Assembly (NCBI RefSeq): GCF_001949145.1
Contig: NW_019091358.1
Span: 3,631,654-3,695,653 of the forward strand
Length of the DNA stretch: 64,000 nt
DNA from: Acanthaster planci
Lineage: Eukaryota > Echinodermata > Asteroidea > Valvatida > Acanthasteridae
Reading direction: 5' to 3'
The notes below the pieces were generated by a model, which had not been told where the DNA came from, ran no database searches, and saw nothing but the letters and a program-made list of their open reading frames with translations. Position numbers and translations under genes: made by a program. Of the stretch, positions 38,601 through 48,200 are shown piece after piece (the stretch's first letter is position 1; every line of letters begins with the position of its first letter).

Positions 38601-41251
38601 ACACAGGGATAAAATTAGTGCTCCATAAAGATGTAACTAAAACAGTGACAAGCAAAATTCAACCCAAACTTTTTTATTTTCAAGAAGGGGCAAATTCAAC
38701 TCTTAAATTTTACACAAATGTAACAATTCTGCACCTAGCAGAAATGTCAACAGCAAACATGTTGCCAATACCATTTTCCTTGTTTTTGAGTTTCTACAAA
38801 GGGAAGAATTTTTTAGTAATCTTTATTTGCATTCAAATAACCTTTGGTCGCTATAGTATCTAGCATTTCCAGTGGAAGTTACAGATCTATTTGTGTCATG
38901 AATTCCTCTTGATAATGAATCAACTCTGCAGGTAATCTTGACCAATTCTGTTTTGAAAAGTTACCAACTTAAAACATGACTTTCCTGGAAATTTAGTTTT
39001 GTGGTGCATCGCAAAGTTTGTCCATTCGCAAAAACATGACATGACACGGTATACATCTCAGCTACTTTTGGGAACAATAAAACTTTCTAGATCTGCTCGG
39101 TACCTCCAAAAGCTCCCGTCTCATCTCATTTGCATATCTGGACGTCGCCTGCAGATGGAGGTCTTTGGAAGATGTTGGCAGAACTTTGGAGTGCGTCTTG
39201 GGCTCAGACGAGATGCTGGTCGATGAGTGGGCTGGGGCTAGAAGCTGACTGGCCATGGCCTTGTCACTGGCCGAGGTCTGCCGAAAAAGAATGTGATCCA
39301 GGATCAAACTTTCCAAAGAGACAAGAGTGGGGAAATGTGACCTAGGGGTTAGGGTTGGTAGCTTCTGATCACAGGGTCAGGTTTGAATTCTGCTACAGGG
39401 TACGCCTTGTGACACTGGACAAGGCTCTTTACCCTGACTGGTCTCTCTCCACCTAAAGGGGTAGCCATTAGGGATGACGGAGGTATTTGCAGTTGATTAC
39501 CCTGCCGACATCTTAAACACTTGCGTTGGAGTTGTATACTCCCAGGAATTCATAGGATTGTTTCTGGGCCCAAGAAGCAGGAGTAGTTTGATGTAAAGCA
39601 CATCAAGAATCCTTGGGCACTGATATGTGTTGTACAAATGTGTTACATTCTTACAAGCATAGATACAATCCTATGCAAAACTGTTGACACCCTGCCATGT
39701 ACATGTACAATCCATACCTCTCCAGTGTCAGTATTCATATGCTAGCAGCGCCTAACAAAATTGACTAGCTTAACAAAACTACCTTTCAAACTGACACGGT
39801 TTAGAGGGACATGGGAAGGAAAATTTCAGAATTGTCCAATAACTCACTGCAGTACTTTCTAAGTTTCTTTTCCAAACAATTTCAAACACAAAACACTCCA
39901 TTCCAATTCAAGTTTTCCAAAGACACAAAATGTGTCAAACTAATTTGGGAAAACAAAAACTACCAATCAAAAAAAAAAAAAATCACCAAAAGTTTATGAG
40001 CTTACCAGTTTTTCTGTTTGGATGAGGCCCTTCAAGAAGTCGATCTTCTTGGCATATTCTGCAAGTGCTTCTTGACTGGGCAAACTAAAATAAAAACAAA
40101 ATGGCCGATAAGTAGTGCTGGTCACACACACTGCATTGCATGTAGTGTACGCCAATCATCTTCACCTTTTCGGTCTGTGCATACGTTTGTTTAGGAAGTA
40201 CAAAATGTAAACTTGTAATTGAGTGAACAAACTCAGTGGGACTCACTGAAGCCTGGGAATAAGTATAGACGTCACCCAGCACTACATACATGTACATGTA
40301 CAGACTTCACCTGAACATGTCTACATGCCGTTTGTGTTATGATGCAGGAAATTCATCTGCTGTGTCCCCATCTACTGTGGTTAGTCTCAGTCGGGACTGT
40401 TGGAGAGTGAAGCTCTTTTTGAGTAAGATTCAAGATTCTGTTGTTGGTCAAATCACAAAGTGACCTATATTGCACCTACAAAGCTTATGTACAGTAGCAC
40501 CAATTTGTGGGACAACAAAAGTGTCCTGTGCTTCCATTCACTGTGCGACCAGCACGTCATTGATCCAGAAATAATTGAAAAGGTAACTTACCTGGGGGAT
40601 CGTTTTAGTTCAGCAAGTTTTTCTTGAAGTGCGCCCACAAACTGCAAATGAAAATGGCAAGTAATGTAACCAAGACAGAAAGTAATTGGCCCACATGGGT
40701 ACAAAGAGGTATTAACCCTAACTCCCTAGGGTGTGTGCTAAATCATATTAAAATTGGAGGATTCAGGACTGTTAGGGTTAGAGAAGCATGAAAAATTTTT
40801 GTTTCAATTCACTAACATTTGCAATTATAACTGGAAAAAAAGGTGACTAAATTTATGCCCTTTTTGAAAGCGAGATTTTAATAGAACATAAAAGTATCAA
40901 CATCATGCTATATTTACCAGCACACTATCCTATGGGGGCTTAAATGGCTCACAGCCAACCTCACGACAATAGGACAGCGTATATGTGAACAAAAGGTCAC
41001 ATCAAAATGTTATACAGGTTTATTGCTGACCAATGTCTAGCTGTACTTGTATAACAGGCATTACTCTGTGTAAATGGTGGCCCCAGTCACCCTGTTTATC
41101 AAAACTGATCTGTGACCTTTCCCCTGCTTCATATCCTGTATGACCTTACCTTCTCCAATCGCCAGTCTCCGTGGTCCTGTTCTCCAGCCATGGCCTCACA
41201 TCTTGTCAGCAATCTCTGGAGGTTGATCTCAAGCCTGGATGCCATCGCCAT
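35695..41251 (-). CDS. USE1: Vesicle transport protein USE1 (ER Q-SNARE), complete
   Basis: Tail-anchored SNARE acting in retrograde Golgi-to-ER transport with syntaxin-18, BNIP1/Sec20 and Sec22b. Exons in transcript order: 41251-41150, 40641-40592, 40084-40006, 39277-39104, 38261-38224, 37833-37671, 35877-35695. All junctions are GT-AG and frame-consistent, giving 262 aa (human about 259). The N-terminus [15 protein letters not shown], the block [13 protein letters not shown] (near 65-77), [13 protein letters not shown] (123-135) and [10 protein letters not shown] are family signatures. The SNARE region spans roughly 170-230 with Asp200 in QEDN at the expected zero-layer position (yeast Use1 is known for an Asp there). 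A single membrane segment at about 235-255 leaves a short lumenal tail ending FFPKPR. Start chosen at the first ATG (41251); an in-frame ATG two codons later (41245) matches human spacing slightly better. Introns carry a SINE and two repeat elements. No clear poly(A) signal is seen just after the stop. Confidence 0.95.
36526..36780. mobile_element. Inverted-repeat element with internal 24 bp tandem repeat, in USE1 intron 6
   Basis: Ends of about 31 bases (36526-36556 and the inverse of 36750-36780) share AGCAGTRTTGTATT and CACAAGTC blocks with about five mismatches. Directly inside the left end, a tandem repeat of the 24-base unit CAGTCACAAGTCCCTTCACA plus AGGC runs to about 36650 (roughly four copies, degrading rightward). 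The right side has two GGACTTGTGATGGACT-type copies in inverse orientation, so the tandem unit itself derives from the terminal repeat. Confidence 0.75.
39343..39650 (+). mobile_element. tRNA-derived SINE in USE1 intron 3
   Basis: A tRNA-like head carries a good polymerase III B-box variant GGTTTGAATTC at 39380-39390. It is followed by the block GACACTGGACAAGGCTCTTT then ACCCTGACTGGTCTCTCTCC, and ends with TGTAAAGCACATCAAGAATC then TTGTACAAATGTGTTAC. This order (B-box, 'ctttaccct...tctctccacc', 'gtaaagc...', short AT tail) is a familiar SINE layout in invertebrate deuterostomes. It is inserted opposite to the host gene's transcription. Confidence 0.65.
40713..40780. repeat. Short copy of the TTAGGG-ended element in USE1 intron 2
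   Basis: It opens with TTAACCCTAACTCCC and closes with GGAGGATTCAGGACTGTTAGGGTTA, the same terminal motifs as 26644-26878 and 57079-57133. The centre is AT-rich, and the ~42 bp tandem array of the long copy is missing. Confidence 0.6.
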
Positions 41252-41569
41252 CCTATTATGGTATTAAGCATTTATTGGCAAATAAATGGCCCAGTTGGTT
41301 GATACTGTCCAGGACAGAAAAATGTACGCCAAGACTGACACAAAAATACAATATCTTGTGGTCCACTGGTCACATACTTTCTTTACAGCTAGCACTAAAC
41401 TCATACCAAAACCACGAAAAGGTCCTCTTCTTGTCCTGGGACATGCATGTATTAGGCCTATAAAAAGACTTTTGAACATTGTTGCTGGTATTCTCCATCC
41501 ATCACATAGAACACTTCCAATTTTTTTTTTTTTTTCCGACCAGTCTCACAAGTACATTTACCCCCTAGA

Positions 41570-41629
41570 ACTGAGGGGTCCGACGTCCGCCCTGCTCCCA
41601 TGGGGGGGGCAGACATCGGACCCCACAGT
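41570..41629. repeat. GC-rich hairpin
   Basis: The left arm beginning ACTGAGGGGTCCGACGTCCG is inverted at the right end (CGGACCCCACAGT), with a few mismatches over about 22 bases and a short loop containing CCATGG. It sits just downstream of a 16-base poly-T run and immediately before the dispersed repeat at 41642, so these may be parts of one insertion. Confidence 0.6.
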
Positions 41630-41641
41630 ACTTCTGGGCTA

Positions 41642-41677
41642 TCTCGTAGGGTTTGTGCATGGGGTGTCAAGTGGCGT
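41642..41677. repeat. Dispersed repeat, copy A (pair with 45880-45915)
   Basis: Thirty-six bases containing TAGGGTTTGTGCA and GGGTGTCAAG match 45880-45915 in the same orientation at 31 of 36 positions. Its class is unknown. Confidence 0.6.
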
Positions 41678-41879
41678 CTATGTACCGGGCTAGGCCTGGC
41701 CAAACATGCTATATTGCTTGACCTGTAATTCTAATCCAACTCCTCCCCGGCCGGCCCCATGTTGTAAAGTCCTGAACGTTTGTGAACTGAAAACATGTCC
41801 AAGACAACTGCAGACTCGTGTGTTTGAAGGTTTGGGAAATAGTTTGAGAAATTTTGAGGGTATTAAAGTAAAATCTTTT

Positions 41880-42040
41880 TCTTAGTCAAAAACCATGATG
41901 TCGGCCCTGCAGAGCCGGCCCGCTGCAGTATTTTCCGTGCTGGTGTCATGGTGCATTTTTATCGGCCAGATGGCGCGCCATCATTACCTTATGTGCTACG
42001 ACCAATACGCACCGTCACCGCGGCCCGGGTCGACTCCAAC
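41880..42040 (-). promoter_or_regulatory. Candidate USE1 promoter (CpG-rich)
   Basis: A locally GC- and CpG-rich patch 630-790 bases upstream of the USE1 start codon contains a perfect 14-base palindrome GATGGCGCGCCATC at 41969-41982, that is, two facing GATGGCG motifs like YY1 sites. The distance would require a long or spliced 5' UTR, so the assignment is weak. Confidence 0.3.
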
Positions 42041-45009
42041 TTAGGTAGCCAAGTTATAGATGTTTACCTCCACTAAAACTAACACCAAATGTTAATCTTG
42101 TATTCTACAGTCATCCCATACAAAATGATGATACATGAAAACAATTTACGCTGTAGTCATAACCCCTGACAACTCCACAGGTTTGGCATGTAATCTGGAA
42201 ATTAAACACCGCTGGATCGAATGAGGGCGCTGCGCGAAGAAAGCTGTGCCACTGTGCACTAGTGGCCGAGACGACCAGTTTTTTACCCCTATGCTGTGAT
42301 ATGCAGCTGTGATAGGGCTTACCACTTTTAGTTCAAGGAAAACTTGAAGGGTTCGCTGAAGGCCACTAGTTACTGTCTTCATTCTCCTCAATTTATTCTG
42401 GTGTTTCAAAGGGGGAAAAAAATCTTTAATGTTTTTGGTACGTTTTGAAAATAGCTGTTGAAGCTCTTTCAAACTGTGTACTGCGGGTCTTCACTTGTAA
42501 TTTTCAAATCATTGAAAACGAGAATCATGCGCACATTGTCTGGAGCGTTCCTTGGGTTCAAATATCCTGGGGGGGGGCATTCTCAGAAATATCTCTAGTG
42601 TCATCATATTTGTCAGAATATTCTCCTTAAGCTTAATTACGGTACACATGTGCTTAAAGCATAGCTGCAAGGAAGTTTTCTTAGACAGTTTTTCTTCAAC
42701 TCGTTATTCTTCTTCGATGTCTGCAAATATGTTATATTCCAATTCGGTTAACTGCATTGAAAAAAGTGCACTTTTTTAAGCAATTGAAATTATCCAGGCT
42801 TTTAAATTTCTGGACAACTGAGGGCACTCTTGTTTTGAAGTCATGACTAGTACACAGGTGCTTCTGTTCAGATTATTGTAACCTAGAATTTACCTACTGA
42901 AACATTTCTGAGACAAGGAGTGATGCTTGTTCGTTGCTATGCTCATAAACCACTTTGAATCGGCAAAAAGGGAAAAAATGAGTCCAGTGAAATATCTAAA
43001 TGCTCAAAATGCAGGACCTTTTGTGTACAAACCACTGTATTGTTGCGGTTTTCTTCCTGGGATGGTATCACAGTTTTGCTCATGAATATGGAAATTTCAC
43101 TAGTATCAAAACCAAAAAGGAAGTAAAATACCCTTTGAAATAATGAAACAAAAGTTGAAAAATAAGGTTAGCAGAGACACAGGTGCATTTTGAAGGTTTG
43201 TTTTGAAACAAATGGATTGCAGCTACCCTTTCAATAGTAAAATGTACTTCGTACTTCAAATATGTATTTTCAGAAAAGCTAATTATTGTTGTACTAATAA
43301 ATCATTTGATGCCTACTTTGGAGAAGCCTACAGAGGAAAACTTTTGTTTTTGAAAATTAAAAAAAAACGTGAAAGGGGGCTTTTTCACTTTCCTTACTTC
43401 TAAAAGTGCATTGTGATGTGAACGTACTGTATGTTGATTACTAGAATACCAACTGTTTGATACAGGTAAGAGATAACACCGAGTCACACATGTTTTGCAT
43501 ATAGGGGAATCCAGATTGCTGATTGGTCCATGGGACTTATGTACTGTATATATAGGCAAAGAGCAATTGTGCTTAGCTATGGGGCTCAAAGTGTATAAGG
43601 CGGGTGATTATTTGATTATTTTGTGATAAGACTAATTAAAAGTGCTCTTGATTTGAATGGCATGGTCGTTAATAAGAATGATTAAAGGCAAGACCCTGTT
43701 CCTGATTTATGTCTCTAATCTCCAATTATTAATTAGCCCACGTCGTAGTGTTGACTCTTACGATTGGAACTTTGACTTGTGGTTTGTTGTTGAAGCTGGA
43801 GACGATTAATGTTTATTGTTTACATTTCCCACGGTTTAAAAATGACGACTTCACCCCCATGGCAAAGAGTAGGACCTTGTTTCATTCACGTCCAGAGTAC
43901 AAGCTCTATTTCAAAGCTTTTACAGGCCCTCTAAGAATTTTCGTGATCCCCCCGTGAAAACTTTCAGCTCAGTGAAGCCCCTACCATGGTGATATTCTTT
44001 CGTGTTTTAGGCCAGCAACTTTTAGTTTTAGGATGACATAAAAACAAATGCATGAAACTGGGTGGCGACTGAGGACCGTAATAAAAATTAAAAATGAAAA
44101 TTTTCAAGTTCTTTTTTTTTGACATTCAACCAATTTATATAGGTTCGGGAGATTAAATTACTGTAATTCGGTAAAAGTGCGCAAATTTGAGAGTCAAGGG
44201 GAATGTTCGGTGTACCCGAATGTTCTGCATAGCCGTGTTTGTTATAGCGACGTTCCACTAGTACTGGATGTACTTGTAACACGTCAAATACGTCTGCTGA
44301 ATGCCTTTTTTTCCGATAAAAAATGCGTGGTCATTGAAAAAATGGAAATTTTGTTATTCCCAAAGTGTGAAATAATAAGAAAGAATCATACGACGATCCA
44401 GGAAAAAGAATTGGATTTTTTCCATTGAATGTCTTTTTCTAGAAGTTTTTCCAGATACATGTATTTTACTAATTTTTCTCCTTTTTTGCGGACAAGCAGA
44501 AACTATGATGAAACATTACATGACCTACCAACACCCACCTTGCACGCATAGGAAGAATCTGCAACATGCCATCTTGTTTTTAAATTTACTTTTTGAAAAA
44601 TCATTTTCCTCTTTTTTTTTTTTTTTTGCCTCTTTGTTATTGCGTTTTGGCTCAGAGCAGGGGGAGGGGGTTCGACCCTAACCTCCTGGATCTGGTACCA
44701 AATATAGGGGGTCTATTTTTGGAGGGAAGAGGACAAATAATGGGATTTCTTTGAGTAAATATTTGCCTTCAAAAATATGCCCATTGAAGCGAATCACCAT
44801 TCCATACTTAAAGAGTGAAACTAGTTTTTCAGACAAGTTGCACTGGCACTCACTTTTAAAATAGTTACGTCGAGTCTACCTGCAAAGACTCAATTTAACT
44901 TTCATTTTTCCTAAAAGCAAAATTCTGGTAGGATCTAAACCTCAGTCCCCTGACAGTTTTGGCATTTCTAAATATTCAGGGCTGTTCGTTTCGTAAATTA
45001 TGTGTTTCC

Positions 45010-45248
45010 AAAGGCCGCGACGGTTCTTTCGTGCAGCTCATGCTGTATGCACCGCGCCCTGGCCGCGCCTACCCTACTGGTCCCGCCCTCGTGCCAGCTC
45101 GTGCGCCTGCCGCATGCACTCTCGCCGTCCGAAGAAATAGCGCCCTCTAGAGGCACATTGACGTAAATAATAAGGCTTAAAGCTCAACTTAGATTCACAA
45201 CTTCATAAATAAATTTCGCTTAACGACTTTCAAGAAATCGGAAACAAC
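45010..45248 (+). promoter_or_regulatory. Candidate promoter and 5' UTR of the TPR gene
   Basis: A CpG- and GC-rich run (45018-45145) precedes the predicted start codon by 100-230 bases. It contains TGACGTAA at 45159-45166, a near-consensus CRE/ATF site, and GCGCCCTCTAGAGG at 45131-45144. The 3' part is AT-rich and could be the 5' UTR. Confidence 0.45.
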
Positions 45249-48200
45249 ATGAATAAGGTAAGTATGATAAGGCACATGCCGTGCTTTTTGAACTACACTA
45301 TTGAACGATACGGACGCCACTAATTTTCCCTAAAACGACCTATTTTCCGGGTATTAACGATAAACCCGTCCTAGCCCTAGTACTACTAGTACTGTACTAG
45401 TGTGGCACGGATCACTCCCGATGTATCCTTAAGGATAAATCGGGAGTGATCCGTGCCGCACTAGTGGGGCTAGGTGTCAAGCAGTATTCGTAAGTGGAAT
45501 TTTAACTGAAACAGTATGCCTAGGCCTGCTGTGTACCATCATCATCGCGTACAGACCCCCCCCCCCAATGCTCAAAATGATGACAAAGAATTGACAATAT
45601 AAGCCCTGGCCTACCCCATAATCTAAAATCATCTACCATGTCTGCCATGCCACACAGCTTCTCCACATTTCAATAGTGAACTAATATTAATGTGACAATA
45701 CATTAGCAATATTCATGATCATGTTGCAAGTAAACCAATGAAAAAGTTTTGAATTTGTATGTTAGTACTAATTCCCTGCAGTTACCTATTAGCAGACCTA
45801 TCAGAAAGCAAAACCATGTCCAGAAATTCAATTTAGGAAGGAAAATACCAAGTCGTTTACTAAGAATTTGTTAGACCAGTCTCATAGGGTTTGTGCACAG
45901 GGTGTCAAGGGGTGTGCGTATATTGAATTCTTTCCTAGTAATATTCAGCCACATTCTTTCGTGTGGCGTTACATGCTGTACCTTTGGGGCAATTATGGAC
46001 AACTTGGCCCTATAATCCAAGCTTATTAGTTGTAGCAAGTAGCAGGCAAAATTGTTCAATGGTTGACAAGCGGGTCACTGATCGAACTTGGCAGTCTTTT
46101 TGCAGTTAAAAAGAAAAAATTATTTCTCAATTATTTTTTAATCAAGGAGAAGGCTGACGAGGCTAGGGAACGGGGTAATGACTGCATGAAGCAAGGTCGT
46201 GCCACACAGGCATTCTTCTATTACACGGAGGCCATTAAATTGAACCCATCCGACCACCGCTCTTACAGCAATCGCTCACTGGCATTCCTGAAGATCGAGC
46301 AGCACTACCATGCACTGGAGGATGCCAAAAAGGCCATCCAGCTAAAGCCCAACTGGCCAAAGGTATCTTTAAATAATCCGCTCTGAGCAGGAACAAAAGA
46401 CCGCATGTTTAAAATGAAATCGACACTCCTTTAGTACTCACGCACCGCATAGGTTCGTAAGTTTATGCGCATTTGATGCGGAGCACGCTGAGTACGCGCA
46501 ACGATTTTAGTCTAGAATGTGTGGTCTTTGCGTGCACGCCGAACGAGTGTTAGAACCTGGTTGGAAAACTTAGTACCATCTGTCTTTCTTTCGCCGGTTA
46601 GGGTGCACTTCAAATCAGGGTGGATAACCCCAAACTGGAGACTGTCAGTACCCACCAACTAGAAGCACTACTGTTCACCGGCAAAGAGAAGAGACAGACT
46701 AATGGGAACTTTTCTTTTGCATTCATTCATGCGGGTGTATATGAAGATGGTACATTTAAACCAACGGAGATTGGAACCAGCCCAGAATTTTGGGCTTCAC
46801 TGCTTACGTACTGTGTCTGGGTTCGTTGCCAAGTGCAAAACTGTTGTGCTGGATATTGATGCTGTCAAACTCATCATTTTGGTTCCACAAAGTGCAGGAA
46901 ACTTCTTCGCACTTAGATAAGCCATGAAGACATAGTTGAATGGGGAAAATCCAATAGAAAAAATAGCACGGCGGTTAGAATTTTGGTGGGGTGGCAAAAC
47001 ATTAGCGGGGCGGCCTAAAACCCCTCATGGAGAACACTGCAGTATCCCTTGAACATGTTCCGGGAGGGTTGACCGCTATTTCAATCCTTCAAAACCATTC
47101 TGCAACTCCTGCCAATGTGTTTGAGGCAGTATACATGATATCTTTGAGCAGCTTGAATGATTTCCAGTATAATCTTGACCTACATTTATGCATGGCTGAG
47201 CACATGTAAGCAGTGCAAGGTGCAGCCCAAGACCTTGACACAATGCATCCTACAAAATGGACTGCACATTTCTGGCCATGCACTCACGGCATGAGAATTT
47301 TGGAGGACCAAAACTTAAACAGTGGAAGTGTACACAACAAAAACTAACACCACCACGTGGAAGGACTGCCATACTGTTGAATGCTGTGTCGTGTTTTTCA
47401 GTAGAAGCATTTATAGGGGGGTCCATATTTCTACCAGTACGCATTCCCCTGAAAAGTCATTTTTCCAGAAAGGAAAGCCTGGATCACTGTAGATGCAGCA
47501 AACTTGGCAGTCAGTTCAAACATTTCAATTTTCAAATCATGCGGTTCGACTCAGTGGTGCGGAGGCGTGGAGGAAACTCCATTGAAAGTGTGGACTGAAG
47601 CCCGACTTGAAAGTTCCAATAGTGTTGGGAAAACACTCGGGATTCTGTTGGCTAAAAGTTGAGAACACTTGGACCAGGTTTTGTCTCGCAAGACTCAAGT
47701 GAGGTCTTAGTGGGTTTTTTTGTCAGCCAATGTGGAAGTGGAAATTTGGTCAGGCCATTACTGACCATATTATTAATCATAATTCATAAATAAAAGAAGT
47801 TTCCCATAAAAGAAATTGAAGGTAAAGTTAATTGTCATGGAAACTTTTCCACTGTTTTGTTTTTGTTTTGTTTTTAAAACCTTTTTATTTCAAGGAATTG
47901 CCTACAATAATGATGTCGTTAATGGTGTGACCAAAATTCCAATATCACATGGAACTGGTCGTATGGTAACACATCATCTTAGTTCTGTGTTCTTATGCCA
48001 TCTTGTTTTGTTTTCTCCTAGGGTTATTTCAGGAAAGGGGAAGTGGAATTTCGAACCGGACATTACCAAGATGCTGTGAACTCCTATGAAGTGAGTATGA
48101 CTGCTTAAAAATCTCATGCCCTAGCCGGAGGATCATTGATTCTTGAATAATGGACAGCTTATGAGATTAAAGACATATTGAATCAAAGTGTCCATTTTGG

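Larger units (their letters stand above)
41252..45248. other. Intergenic region between divergent USE1 and TPR genes
   Basis: About 4 kb with no recognisable coding exon. The parts next to each gene should hold the two promoters. GC-rich, CpG-containing stretches at 41890-42040 and 45010-45150 stand out from the AT-rich background. A hairpin at 41570-41629 and a dispersed repeat at 41642-41677 are listed separately. Confidence 0.6.

Noticed and set aside
46063..46386. TPR gene starting at the ATG at 46063
   Set aside because: The first 28 codons are AT-rich and include the pyrimidine tract and AG acceptor of exon 2. The spliced start at 45249 gives a cleaner N-terminus, though the unspliced start cannot be fully excluded.
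46430..46520. Imperfect inverted repeat with GCACCGCAT/ATGCGGAGC blocks
   Set aside because: Arms are short with many mismatches; not strong enough to call an element.
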